From assembly GCF_000272005.1 (NCBI RefSeq), contig NZ_AKKU01000014.1, forward strand, positions 1-37,599: a stretch of DNA of 37,599 nucleotides, written 5' to 3'. Within the stretch, counting starts at the first letter, position 1. Every line of letters starts with the position of its first letter. Made by a program: the position numbers and the translations under genes. Origin of the DNA: Alishewanella agri BL06 (GTDB taxonomy: Bacteria; Pseudomonadota; Gammaproteobacteria; Enterobacterales; Alteromonadaceae). The notes beneath the pieces are model-generated. The model had not been told where the DNA came from. It searched no databases and saw nothing but the letters and a program-made list of their open reading frames with translations. Below are positions 1 through 8,087 of the stretch, piece after piece.

Positions 1-29
1 TCAACACGCCCTAAAGTTTACTCTAAAGC

Positions 30-57
30 AATCAGGCCGCATTACTGCGGCCTGATT
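30..57. terminator. Strong hairpin, probable bidirectional terminator
   Basis: A perfect 11-bp inverted repeat (30-40 with 47-57) encloses a 6-nt loop. The T-tracts on either side are only partial. It lies just past the stop codon of the minus-strand XRE gene and probably also ends a plus-strand gene outside the window. Confidence 0.65.
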
Positions 58-65
58 GTGTTAAC

Positions 66-308
66 TTAATTACTGGTTACCTGCCTGAGTCCTTCCGCCG
101 GATCGACTTCCAGCGCCTGGCAGTAACGCACAAACTCGACCACATCGAGCCGACGTTCCTGATTCTCTACCTTACCGATAAAAGAATGTGGGGTTCCCAA
201 TAATTCAGATAAGCTGCGCATGGTGTGCTTTTTTAGTTGGCGCTGTTGCTTCAACCAGGCGCACAACTTTTTATTTTCATCCGAAATTACGCTTTTTGTA
301 CCTTTCAT
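66..308 (-). CDS. Small XRE-family helix-turn-helix regulator (80 aa)
   Basis: This is a single-domain Cro/C1-type DNA-binding protein. The helix-turn-helix spans about residues 27-60: a helix with MRSLSELLG, a turn, then a recognition helix containing SFIGKVENQERR, followed by a helix typical of the family (VVEFVRYCQALEVDP). The basic N-terminus carries no other domain, so it would act as a dimeric repressor or an adaptor; its target cannot be read from sequence. The ATG start has a GGGAGAAG-type ribosome site upstream, separated by an A-rich spacer. No toxin or phage gene lies beside it on the available side, so I do not call it an antitoxin. A good -10 (CATAAT in the minus sense, about 345-350) lies upstream, but no matching -35 was found. 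Confidence 0.8.
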   Translation of the reverse strand: MKGTKSVISDENKKLCAWLKQQRQLKKHTMRSLSELLGTPHSFIGKVENQERRLDVVEFVRYCQALEVDPAEGLRQVTSN

Positions 309-512
309 TTTTTTTCTTCTCCCAGCGTGTTACGCTTTGTTTTAATTATGTTCCCGCTGCGTCCTGCACCTGACTCCAGACCGAACTATGCCGGCCGCAA
401 AAATAGTGGTGTCTTAATTAATATCATAGCTTGCGACGAGCGTACAGCTTAGTGCGACAAAAAACATCAACACGCTCTGGGTGCTGGCGGCGGCAAGATT
501 GAAGGAGACGAA

Positions 513-686
513 ATGGTACGATTGCTATTTTTACTGCCGATACTGATGTGTCTGGGCTGGTATCTGTTTTTGCGGCACTACCGCATTCCACTACAGCAGG
601 GCAAGAAAGGCTTTATCTATATCGCGGCCTTTAATCTGATTTTGGCGCTGATTTTATGGCTGCTGTTGTTCCTGACCAACCCCTGA
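513..686 (+). CDS. Small hypothetical inner-membrane protein (57 aa)
   Basis: This open frame starts MVRLLFLLPILMCLGWYLFL and runs 57 codons to TGA. A good ribosome site (GAAGGAGAC, 501-509) sits about 6 nt before the ATG. Two hydrophobic helices are visible, residues 2-20 and 36-54. They are joined by a basic loop (RHYRIPLQQGKKG), so the positive-inside rule places the loop in the cytoplasm. I do not recognise the family. The frame convergently faces erpA, and its stop codon lies inside a hairpin at 672-699. The ribosome site and clean two-helix pattern make it a likely real gene, below the size at which many gene finders report. Its function is unknown. Confidence 0.65.
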   Translation: MVRLLFLLPILMCLGWYLFLRHYRIPLQQGKKGFIYIAAFNLILALILWLLLFLTNP

Positions 687-699
687 CAGGGCTGGTCAG
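672..699. terminator. Hairpin between the small membrane gene and erpA
   Basis: A 7-bp stem (672-678 with 693-699), one A/C mismatch, then 3 bp more (680-682 with 689-691) close a 6-nt loop. It sits at the convergent end of the 57-aa gene and erpA. Neither flank has a real T-tract, so intrinsic termination is doubtful. Confidence 0.35.
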
Positions 700-707
700 C
701 AAAAACA

Positions 708-1049
708 TTAAACTGAGAACGAAGAGCCACAACCACAAGTGGTTGTCGCATTTGGGTTTTGCACGATAAAGCGGCTGCCCTGCAAGCCATCGGTATAATC
801 GACAATACCGCCCATCAGATACTGCAGGCTCATAGGATCGACGACCATGGCTACGCCCTGCTTCTCAATCAGCAGATCGCCCTCGTTGACTTTTTCATCA
901 AAGGTAAAGCCATACTGAAAACCGGAACAACCACCACCGGTAATATAAACCCGTAATTTCAGATTCGGATTTTCTTCTTCACTGACCAGGGCAGCGACCT
1001 TGCGGGCGGCGGCATCGGTGAATTCTAACGGGATTTGCATTTCAGACAT
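708..1049 (-). CDS. erpA: ErpA, A-type iron-sulfur cluster carrier/insertion protein
   Basis: ErpA is an A-type carrier that receives Fe-S clusters from the Isc or Suf scaffold and passes them to apo-proteins, including isoprenoid-synthesis and respiratory enzymes. At 113 aa it is the usual length. The three cluster-binding cysteines are present: one in the [11 protein letters not shown] motif (about residue 41) and two in the C-terminal TTCGCGSSF motif. The ATG has a GGAG ribosome site (GGTTGGAGTCATC). It stands alone on the minus strand, divergent from the clc gene; in E. coli erpA also neighbours clcA and hemL. A sigma70-type promoter overlapped by an IscR site lies about 32 nt upstream, so synthesis should rise when Fe-S clusters are short. 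The identification is firm. Confidence 0.97.
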   Translation of the reverse strand: MSEMQIPLEFTDAAARKVAALVSEEENPNLKLRVYITGGGCSGFQYGFTFDEKVNEGDLLIEKQGVAMVVDPMSLQYLMGGIVDYTDGLQGSRFIVQNPNATTTCGCGSSFSV

Positions 1050-1080
1050 GATGACTCCAACCGAGGTTACAACAGCGCTG

Positions 1081-1109
1081 ATTATCTAATACCTGACTAA
1101 TTTATTCAA
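1081..1109 (-). promoter_or_regulatory. erpA sigma70-type promoter
   Basis: Reading the minus strand, TTGAAT (1104-1109) is separated by exactly 17 nt from GATAAT (1081-1086). The matches to consensus are 4/6 and 5/6. Transcription would start near 1074, giving a leader of about 25 nt that carries the GGAG ribosome site of erpA. Confidence 0.75.
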
Positions 1110-1113
1110 GTAT
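1089..1113 (-). promoter_or_regulatory. Type-1 IscR operator over the erpA promoter
   Basis: On the minus strand these 25 bases match the type-1 IscR motif at 24 positions. The left half reads ATACTTGAAT (one mismatch, A where C is expected), the centre AAATT, and the right half AGTCAGGTAT. The site covers the -35 element and spacer of the erpA promoter, as expected of a repressor operator bound by [2Fe-2S]-IscR. The consensus is recalled from E. coli work; binding here is inferred. Confidence 0.75.
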
Positions 1114-1270
1114 TCTGGGGCGTCACTGCTGCACGCTTCTACGCCGCAAGCGCGACCTGCAAATCGTGACCGGTTAGCTATCGCGACAACTCATTTAGGG
1201 TGTGTTGACGTTTTCTGCTTAGATTTTGTGTTAAACTTCTGACATAAATAACAAAAACTGAATCTCTGTT

Positions 1271-2974
1271 ATGCGGCGCTGGCAAGATCACCTACCTGCC
1301 TTACAACGGCGGCTGGCGATTCCTCAAACTTCGTTACAACTCTGTCTGCTGGGAATGCTGGGCGGGCTGATTGCGGCACTGCTGATTATTTTATTCCGGC
1401 TGGCGATTATCGGCCTACAGGGCTTCTTTTTGCAGCACAGCGATGACTTTAGCAGCATTAGTGCTGAATACCGTTGGTTATTACCATTAGGCGGCGCGGC
1501 CCTAATCGGCTTAATCGCGCTGGCGACCGGCTATAAGCATTACCGGCTGGGCATTCCTTTCGTCATTCACCGTATCAAAACGGCTTACGGCATTATGCCG
1601 TTTCGCAATACCCTAAATCAGTTTTTTGGCGGCATTCTGGCACTGGCCAGCGGCTTCTCGGTTGGCCGTGAGGGTCCGTCGGTACATCTTGGCGCCTATG
1701 GTGCCAGCACCGTGGGCCGCTATCTGCAGTTACCCTACAACAGTGTACGTATTCTGGCCGGTTGCGGTATTGCTGCCGCGATAGCGGCGTCTTTTAATAC
1801 CCCGCTGGCGGCGATGATCTTTGTGATGGAAGTGGTACTGCGTGAATACCGTATTCATGTCTTTATTCCGGTGATGCTGGCCTCCGTCGTCGGCGCTATG
1901 GCGACCCAACTGGTCTTTGGGCACGATAAGGAGCTGGCCGCACTGGATATTATCAGCCTTAGTGTCTGGCATTTTCCTTATCTGGTGCTTTGTGGTGTGG
2001 TGATTGGCGCCTTTGCTTGGCTGTTTAACCGTAATTTAATGCGCATGCTTGAGCTGTTTAAAAAATGGCCACTGCTGTTACGGCTGGCACTGGCAGCTTT
2101 AGTTACCGCTGCGGTGGGTTATCTGATTCCTCATGCGATGGGCGCAGAAACCGGCGCCATCCAGTTTGCGATTAATAGCCCTACGGCAGTGCACTTGTTG
2201 CTGTTGTTGTTAGCCGGCAAAATGATTCTGACGCTGTTCGCCATCGGTCTGGGTGTTCCCGGCGGCATTATTGGTCCGATCTTTGGTATGGGTGTGGTAT
2301 TGGGTACCATCCTGGCGATTGTACCGGCGGTGCTGGTTGATAATACCAGTAACTCAGGCACCTATGCAGTGCTGGGTATGGCTGGCCTGATGGCAGCCAC
2401 CCTGCATGCGCCTTTAGCCGCGCTGGTAGCAGTAATGGAGCTGGCGGCGAACCAGCAAATCGTGTTACCGGCCATGTTGGTGATTGTTACGGCCTATGTC
2501 ACCACAGTGCAGTTTTTTAATAATAAATCCATCTTTATGACCCAGCTCGATTTTATGCAACTGCCCTACAAACTGTCGCCGGCGGATGATGTGCTACAAA
2601 AAGTCGGGGTACTGGCGGTGCTAAATCAGGATTATCAGCTGCTGGCCGATCCGGATGAACACAGCGTGCGCCAGGTATTGGCGCAGCTACAACCACCGCA
2701 ACAGTTACTGATCAAGCGCCATGAAGGTGACAGCGTGCAGTTTTATACTGCCCAATACGATGTCAGCTTATCACTCAGTGGCGACAGCAGTATTCAGTAT
2801 GCTGCAGTAAAAGGCTTGTCACATCAGGCAACCATGGCTGAAGTGTTGCATGAACTGGAAGATCGCCGTGAAGGGCTGGTGTATATTTACCAGCAAGATC
2901 CGACCGAACCTATTGGCATTATCCGCTGGGACCAGTTGCGTGCCCTGCTGATTAAACAGAATAATTTAATATGA
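1271..2974 (+). CDS. CLC-family chloride channel/transporter with C-terminal cytoplasmic domain
   Basis: This membrane protein belongs to the CLC family, which moves chloride as channels or Cl-/H+ antiporters. The gating-glutamate motif GREGPSVHLG is present at about residues 132-141 (E134), and GVPGGIIGP at about 328-336. Several residues that matter in E. coli ClcA differ. The GSGIP motif reads RLGIP (92-96), the second glutamate of the internal proton gate is Val (MEVV, E187-V188), and the Tyr near the end of the membrane domain appears to be Phe. Residues from about 430 to 567 form a soluble tail that may be a divergent CBS-type domain. The ATG lacks a clear ribosome site. The stop overlaps the hemJ start by 4 nt (ATGA). 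The family call is firm; the transport mode is open. Confidence 0.9.
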   Translation: MRRWQDHLPALQRRLAIPQTSLQLCLLGMLGGLIAALLIILFRLAIIGLQGFFLQHSDDFSSISAEYRWLLPLGGAALIGLIALATGYKHYRLGIPFVIHRIKTAYGIMPFRNTLNQFFGGILALASGFSVGREGPSVHLGAYGASTVGRYLQLPYNSVRILAGCGIAAAIAASFNTPLAAMIFVMEVVLREYRIHVFIPVMLASVVGAMATQLVFGHDKELAALDIISLSVWHFPYLVLCGVVIGAFAWLFNRNLMRMLELFKKWPLLLRLALAALVTAAVGYLIPHAMGAETGAIQFAINSPTAVHLLLLLLAGKMILTLFAIGLGVPGGIIGPIFGMGVVLGTILAIVPAVLVDNTSNSGTYAVLGMAGLMAATLHAPLAALVAVMELAANQQIVLPAMLVIVTAYVTTVQFFNNKSIFMTQLDFMQLPYKLSPADDVLQKVGVLAVLNQDYQLLADPDEHSVRQVLAQLQPPQQLLIKRHEGDSVQFYTAQYDVSLSLSGDSSIQYAAVKGLSHQATMAEVLHELEDRREGLVYIYQQDPTEPIGIIRWDQLRALLIKQNNLI

Positions 2975-3402
2975 CGCTAATCCTGATTTACAAAGCCCTG
3001 CATGTGTTTTTTATGGTGGCCTGGTTTGCCGGTATTTTTTATTTACCGCGGCTGTTTGTCTATCATGCCGAAACCCAAAGCCCGGACTGCGACGCCACCT
3101 TTAAAGTGATGGAACGGCGCTTACTGTATTTTGTTACGCCCTTTGCCATCCTGACGCTGCTATTTGGCTTGCTGTTGATCTTCAGCTATGGCCGGGCCTG
3201 GTTTGCGGTAAGCAGCTGGCTGCACTATAAGCTGCTGCTCGTTATCGTATTGTATGGCTATCATGGCTACTGCTTTAAGCTGTTGGCCGATTTTAAACAT
3301 GGCCGCAACCGGCGTTCGGCGCGTTTTTATCGCATCTTTAATGAACTGCCGGTACTGCTGCTACTGGCGATAATTTTACTGGCGATACTGAAGCCGCTTT
3401 AG
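2971..3402 (+). CDS. hemJ: HemJ-type protoporphyrinogen IX oxidase (CopD/UPF0093 family)
   Basis: HemJ oxidises protoporphyrinogen IX to protoporphyrin IX, the penultimate step of heme synthesis, in bacteria lacking HemY or HemG. At 143 aa with four predicted helices (about 3-25, 50-72, 80-100 and 122-142), the size fits. The N-terminal helix has the conserved pattern YKALHVFFMVAWFAGIFYLP followed by RLFVYH, and a second conserved segment is WLHYKLLLV. The C-terminus (RIFNELPVLLL...LAILKP) is also typical. The start overlaps the clc stop by 4 nt, implying translational coupling, and hemL lies two genes downstream, supporting a heme role. A generic CopD-like protein is the alternative, but the N-terminal motif favours HemJ. 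Confidence 0.82.
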   Translation: MTLILIYKALHVFFMVAWFAGIFYLPRLFVYHAETQSPDCDATFKVMERRLLYFVTPFAILTLLFGLLLIFSYGRAWFAVSSWLHYKLLLVIVLYGYHGYCFKLLADFKHGRNRRSARFYRIFNELPVLLLLAIILLAILKPL

Positions 3403-3426
3403 CCGGCCGCGGCTTTGCCGTATAAT
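3398..3426 (+). promoter_or_regulatory. Possible pyrB promoter
   Basis: A perfect TATAAT (3421-3426) lies 31 nt before the GTG start of pyrB. The hexamer 17 nt upstream (TTTAGC, 3398-3403) matches only 3/6 positions. A short GC-rich hairpin (3400-3414) immediately follows hemJ. This could let pyrB-hemL be transcribed separately from clc-hemJ. Confidence 0.4.
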
Positions 3427-3457
3427 CAGGCAGCCGTTTTGCCCAGCCCTACGACAA

Positions 3458-4474
3458 GTGAGCATCCCGATGAGCTTTAAAGGTCAGCATATTCTGTCGG
3501 TCAAACAGTTCGACCGTGACAATATCCAGTATATTTTTGATATCGCCCGCAAAATGGCACCCTATGCCAGCCGGAAAAAGCGCACCCGAGTTCTGGATGG
3601 TGCCATCCTTGGTAATTTATTTTTCGAACCCAGCACCCGTACCCGGGTCAGCTTTGGTTGTGCCTTTAACCTGTTAGGTGGCGAAGTGCGCGAAACCACC
3701 GGTATGGAATCCTCTGCCTTATCCAAAGGCGAATCCTTGTACGATACCGCGCGGGTGATCAGCAGTTACAGCGATGTGATAGCGATGCGCCATCCACAAG
3801 CCGGCTCTGTCGCAGAATTTGCTGAGGGTAGCCGGGTACCGGTCTTAAACGGTGGCGATGGCGCCAATGAGCACCCCACACAAGCCCTGCTGGATCTGTT
3901 TACCATTGAACGCGAACTGCAGGCCAGTGGCCAAAGTATTGATGGTATGCATATTGCGATGGTCGGCGATCTGAAGTTTGGTCGCACCGTGCATTCGTTA
4001 TCTAAATTGCTAGCGCTATACAAAAACCTGCAGATCACCCTGATTTCGCCACAGGAGCTGGCGATGCCGGATGAAGTGGTCAGTGCCCTGGATAATGCCG
4101 GTCACCGCTTAACCATTAGCGACAAACTGGAAGGCAATCTGAATGCCGATATCGTCTATCAGACTAGGATCCAGGAAGAGCGCTTCCCGTCAAAAGCCGA
4201 GGCCAATCAGTACCGCGGCAAGTTCCGGCTGAACCAGGAAATTTACACCCGACACTGTAAATCCAATACCGTGATTATGCACCCGCTGCCGCGCGACTCG
4301 CGGCAGGAAGCAAACGAGTTGGATAATGATTTAAACCTGAATCCGAATCTGGCCATCTTCCGCCAGGCAGATAACGGTATTCTGGTACGGATGGCGCTGT
4401 TTGCGCTGACCTTAGGCGTACAGGATCTGGTACAGGACTACGAGTGCGCTGTGCCCTGGTACACCAATAAATAA
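3458..4474 (+). CDS. pyrB: Aspartate carbamoyltransferase catalytic chain
   Basis: PyrB condenses carbamoyl phosphate with aspartate to make carbamoyl aspartate, the committed step of pyrimidine synthesis. The carbamoyl-phosphate loop FEPSTRTR (residues 56-63), the 80s-loop lysine (SSALSKGES, K90), the HPTQ motif and HPLPR are all present. At 338 aa it is longer than the E. coli chain (about 310). Two in-frame starts are possible: GTG at 3458 and ATG at 3470 (334 aa). Neither has a strong ribosome site, though a weak AAGTGAG precedes the ATG. No regulatory chain (pyrI) and no inactive dihydroorotase-like partner gene lies beside it, so nucleotide control, if any, must come from elsewhere. hemL follows 18 nt downstream. 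Confidence 0.96.
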   Translation: MSIPMSFKGQHILSVKQFDRDNIQYIFDIARKMAPYASRKKRTRVLDGAILGNLFFEPSTRTRVSFGCAFNLLGGEVRETTGMESSALSKGESLYDTARVISSYSDVIAMRHPQAGSVAEFAEGSRVPVLNGGDGANEHPTQALLDLFTIERELQASGQSIDGMHIAMVGDLKFGRTVHSLSKLLALYKNLQITLISPQELAMPDEVVSALDNAGHRLTISDKLEGNLNADIVYQTRIQEERFPSKAEANQYRGKFRLNQEIYTRHCKSNTVIMHPLPRDSRQEANELDNDLNLNPNLAIFRQADNGILVRMALFALTLGVQDLVQDYECAVPWYTNK

Positions 4475-4492
4475 GCGGTTATAGGAATTATT

Positions 4493-5773
4493 ATGTCTTT
4501 ATCATCTGAATTATTTCAACGCGCGCAGCGCACTATCCCGGGTGGGGTTAACTCGCCGGTACGCGCCTTTAAAAGCGTTGGCGGTGAGCCTTTTTTCGTC
4601 GCCAAAGCCGACGGCGCCTACCTGTTTGATGTCGATGGCAAACGCTATATCGACTATATCGGCTCCTGGGGCCCGATGTTACTGGGCCATAACCATCCGG
4701 CGATCCGCGAAGCCGTGATCCGTGCGGCAGCCAATGGCTTAAGCTTTGGTGCCCCCTGTCCGGCAGAAGTGACTATGGCCGAAAAAGTGGCTGAACTGGT
4801 GCCCAGTATGCAAATGCTGCGGATGGTCAGTTCCGGTACCGAAGCGACGATGAGCGCAATCCGACTGGCGCGCGGTTATACCGGTCGCGATACCATCGTA
4901 AAATTTGAAGGCTGTTATCACGGTCATGCTGACTCCTTACTGGTTAAAGCCGGCTCTGGCGCCCTGACGCTGGGCGTGCCCAATTCACCGGGCGTACCGG
5001 CAGACTTTGCCAAATATACCCTGACCTGTGAGTTTAATAATCTGCCACAAATTCAGCAGTTATTTGCCGAACAGGGCAATCAGATCGCCTGTATTATCGT
5101 CGAGCCGGTGGCCGGCAATATGAACTGTATTCCGCCTGAGCCAGGCTTTTTAGAGGGTCTGCGCACCCTTTGTGACGAATACGGCAGCGTACTGATTTTT
5201 GATGAAGTCATGACCGGCTTCCGCGTGGCGCTGGGTGGTGCTCAAGCCTATTACGGTGTGACACCGGATCTGACGACACTGGGTAAAATTATCGGTGGCG
5301 GTATGCCGGTTGGTGCTTTTGGCGGTAAAAAAGAGATTATGCAACATCTGGCGCCGTTGGGCCCGGTGTATCAGGCCGGCACCTTATCCGGTAATCCTAT
5401 AGCAATGGCGGCGGGTTTAGCGGCCCTGACTGAGATCAGCAAGCCGGGGGTGTACGAGGCATTAACCGAGAAAACTTCCCAACTGATTAAAGGCTTAGCT
5501 CAGGCTGCGGCTAAACATGGTGTACCGGTCAGCTTTAATCAGGTTGGCGGCATGTTTGGCTTGTTCTTCACCAACGAGGGTCGGGTCAGCAACTATCAGC
5601 AAGCCACCCGCTGTGATATTGACGCCTTTAAACGCTTCTTCCATCTGATGCTGCAACAGGGGATCTATCTGGCGCCTTCTGCCTATGAAGCCGGCTTCTT
5701 GTCGCTGGCACACAGCGCAGAGGATTTGAAGGAAACTATCGCTGCGGCCGACTACGCTTTCTCGGCATTATAA
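4493..5773 (+). CDS. hemL: Glutamate-1-semialdehyde 2,1-aminomutase
   Basis: This PLP enzyme converts glutamate-1-semialdehyde to 5-aminolevulinate in the C5 tetrapyrrole pathway. At 426 aa it is the normal length. The Schiff-base lysine is K265 in [18 protein letters not shown], and the cofactor aspartate is in [10 protein letters not shown] (D237). Other conserved segments are [11 protein letters not shown] near the N-terminus and [15 protein letters not shown] ribosome site (TAGGAATT) precedes the ATG. It closes the clc-hemJ-pyrB-hemL run and is followed by a strong bidirectional terminator. Together with hemJ it places an early and a late heme-synthesis enzyme within 3 kb. Confidence 0.98.
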   Translation: MSLSSELFQRAQRTIPGGVNSPVRAFKSVGGEPFFVAKADGAYLFDVDGKRYIDYIGSWGPMLLGHNHPAIREAVIRAAANGLSFGAPCPAEVTMAEKVAELVPSMQMLRMVSSGTEATMSAIRLARGYTGRDTIVKFEGCYHGHADSLLVKAGSGALTLGVPNSPGVPADFAKYTLTCEFNNLPQIQQLFAEQGNQIACIIVEPVAGNMNCIPPEPGFLEGLRTLCDEYGSVLIFDEVMTGFRVALGGAQAYYGVTPDLTTLGKIIGGGMPVGAFGGKKEIMQHLAPLGPVYQAGTLSGNPIAMAAGLAALTEISKPGVYEALTEKTSQLIKGLAQAAAKHGVPVSFNQVGGMFGLFFTNEGRVSNYQQATRCDIDAFKRFFHLMLQQGIYLAPSAYEAGFLSLAHSAEDLKETIAAADYAFSAL

Positions 5774-5799
5774 ACCGCTAACAGTAATAGGGTTATACC

Positions 5800-5830
5800 A
5801 AAACGCCAGCGCTATGCTGGCGTTTTATTT
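5800..5830. terminator. Bidirectional rho-independent terminator (hemL / mrcB)
   Basis: AAAACGCCAGC (5800-5810) and GCTGGCGTTTT (5816-5826) form a perfect stem around a 5-nt loop, with A-runs and T-runs on both sides. It separates the convergent genes hemL and mrcB and can end transcription in either direction. Confidence 0.9.
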
Positions 5831-5843
5831 TGGTATTCTCAGC

Positions 5844-8087
5844 TTAATCGCAATCCGCTAAACCCAATACCGTGTTTTTATGCGCCGGTAACAACCAGCT
5901 ATTAGGGCAGTACTCTGGCACTGGCAACCCGCTTTTGGTCGAAAAACGCTGCCATTCCACCTGCTCCGGCATATAGCGGATCAGATTCTGGCTGCCCTTT
6001 TGCCGGAAGAAATCCGTAAACAGGCGCAAGGCACCGGTACCCCCCGTTAAACCTGTGGTCTTATTATCATCCCGCCCCAGCCAGACTGTGACCAGGGTTT
6101 CCTGATCAAAGCCAGCAAACCAGCTATCGCGGTAATCACTGGAGGTCCCGGTCTTACCGGCAAAGGTTGGCCGCGGCCAGGTACGGGCCAATGACTGGGC
6201 GGTGCCAGTCAGGGTTGACTCAATCATTGCATACTGCAGTAAATAGACGTCCTCTGCCGAATAACGCTGTGTTAACGGGCTTTGGCGCTGATACAACACC
6301 GTACCTTGTTGATCGGTTAACGCCTGTACCGTCGCCAAAGGTTGATGCAGGCCATTATTGGCGATGGTCTGATAAAGCTGAGTCACTTCATAAGGTGATA
6401 AATCTACCGCGCCCAACAGCGCAGACGGAAATAAATTAACCCGCCGCTCTAACCCAAGCCGACGCAAGCTCTCCTGCACTTTTGGCATGCCGAGTTGCAA
6501 GCCAAGCCGCACCGTTGGTACGTTTAGGGAGTCAGCCAGCGCCCTAACCAGCGGCACAGGGCCTCGAAACGTCTTATCAAAATTCTGCGGTTGCCAATCC
6601 TGATTATTATTGCGCAGGCTAATCGGATTATCATCCAGCAAGGTACCGAGGGTATAGCGGCCACGCTGTGCCAACGCCTCCAGATAAATCGGCGGCTTAA
6701 TTAAACTACCAATCGGTCTTCTGGCATCCAGCGCGCGGTTAAACCCGGCATAGCCCGCCGTTTTACCGCCAACCAACGCCTGTACTGCAGCCTGTTGGTA
6801 ATCAACTACCACCATAGCGGCTTCCAGCTCTTTATTCATATCGGTCACCAGTTGACCGACCGTGCGCTCAGCCTGGGTTTGCGCCAACGGATCCAAATAA
6901 GTAAAGACTTTAATGCCACTATTTAGTAAGCGACTGTCCAGCGATAACTGTCTGAGTTCACGTCGTACCGCATCCATATAAGCCGGGAAGTTCGCATTCA
7001 GATACTGACCACGCTCAATCACCCTGATCGGCGAGGCAAGTGCCCGTTCATAACTGGCTTTATCAAGTAAATGCTGCTCGAACATTAAACGCAGCACCAG
7101 ATCCCGCCGCTGCTGCGCCCGCTCGGGAAAGCGCCGCGGATCGTAAAATCCAGGCCCTTTGACAATACCAATTAACAGCGCATATTGCTCCGGATTGAGC
7201 TCGGCCAGTGGCTTGCCAAAATAGAAGCGGCTGCCCAGCCCAAAACCATGAATCGCGGTATTGTGATTCTGGCCAAGGTAAATTTCATTCAGGTAGGCTT
7301 CGAGGATCTGATCTTTACTAAACCGATACTCCAATACCAACGCAATAAAGGCCTCGTTGATTTTACGCCACAGATGCCGGTCCTGCGTCAGATACATGTT
7401 CTTCGCCAACTGCTGAGTTAGCGTTGATCCGCCTTGCACCGTGCGCCCGGCACTCAGATTGACGAAGAAAGCCCGCACTATCGATAAGGGCGAAACACCC
7501 CGGTGCTGATAAAAGTCACGGTCCTCAACCAGCAATAAGGTTTCCTTCAGCAGCTCAGGTACCCGCTCCAGCCGGACCAGTTCACGATCTTCCTGGTCCG
7601 GTGACACCAGATGTTCAATCAGTTGCGGTTCTAACCGTGCAAAACTGACCGTGTCTCTCGCTTGCACGATACGGCTAATGCCACTGCGGTTAAACTCCAC
7701 ACTAAACTGCTCGGCCGGTTGTTCACCGTCAATGTAAGTAAAGCCGCGGCGATAGATACTGACGCTGCCACCTTTAACACTAAACTGCCCCGGCCCGTTG
7801 ACCCGCTCTACACGACGATACTGCAATTGTTCCAGTTCGCGAACCAGATTGGCCTGAGTCAGATAGCGTCCGGGATATAAGGTCAGGCTGCGGCCATAAA
7901 TTTGTGCCGGGATCTGCCATTTCTGGCCGGAGAAGGTACTGGTGATCTTACTGTCGAGATAAATCAGATAAATGCCCAGCCCGAGTACCATTGCCAACGC
8001 CAGTTTCAGGCTGGTTTGCCAGATCAGGCGCCACCAGCGGCCCGGACGGCTGCTGGATACGGCTTTTTTGCTGCGCTTTCGGCTCAT
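5844..8087 (-). CDS. mrcB: Penicillin-binding protein 1B (bifunctional glycosyltransferase/transpeptidase)
   Basis: PBP1b polymerises and cross-links peptidoglycan in the periplasm. The order of parts is a basic cytoplasmic tail, one membrane helix (about 26-44), and a UB2H-type region (about 60-145) that in E. coli binds the activator LpoB. The GT51 glycosyltransferase follows, with catalytic E188 in EDRDFYQHRGV, GGSTLTQQLAKN at 219-230 and YLNEIYLG. The transpeptidase has SLIK (S461-K464), SLN (520-522) and KTGTS (645-649). At 747 aa it is shorter than the E. coli protein (844), mainly at the two ends. The start overlaps the hrpB stop by 4 nt (ATGA), implying translational coupling; the pair is also adjacent in E. 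coli. Confidence 0.96.
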   Translation of the reverse strand: MSRKRSKKAVSSSRPGRWWRLIWQTSLKLALAMVLGLGIYLIYLDSKITSTFSGQKWQIPAQIYGRSLTLYPGRYLTQANLVRELEQLQYRRVERVNGPGQFSVKGGSVSIYRRGFTYIDGEQPAEQFSVEFNRSGISRIVQARDTVSFARLEPQLIEHLVSPDQEDRELVRLERVPELLKETLLLVEDRDFYQHRGVSPLSIVRAFFVNLSAGRTVQGGSTLTQQLAKNMYLTQDRHLWRKINEAFIALVLEYRFSKDQILEAYLNEIYLGQNHNTAIHGFGLGSRFYFGKPLAELNPEQYALLIGIVKGPGFYDPRRFPERAQQRRDLVLRLMFEQHLLDKASYERALASPIRVIERGQYLNANFPAYMDAVRRELRQLSLDSRLLNSGIKVFTYLDPLAQTQAERTVGQLVTDMNKELEAAMVVVDYQQAAVQALVGGKTAGYAGFNRALDARRPIGSLIKPPIYLEALAQRGRYTLGTLLDDNPISLRNNNQDWQPQNFDKTFRGPVPLVRALADSLNVPTVRLGLQLGMPKVQESLRRLGLERRVNLFPSALLGAVDLSPYEVTQLYQTIANNGLHQPLATVQALTDQQGTVLYQRQSPLTQRYSAEDVYLLQYAMIESTLTGTAQSLARTWPRPTFAGKTGTSSDYRDSWFAGFDQETLVTVWLGRDDNKTTGLTGGTGALRLFTDFFRQKGSQNLIRYMPEQVEWQRFSTKSGLPVPEYCPNSWLLPAHKNTVLGLADCD

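Noticed and set aside
66..308. XRE protein as antitoxin or phage repressor
   Set aside because: No toxin-like or phage-like gene is adjacent on the visible side; the small membrane protein at 513-686 is on the other strand and separated by about 200 bp.
3400..3414. GC hairpin after hemJ as a terminator
   Set aside because: Only a 5-bp stem with no T-run; too weak to claim termination.
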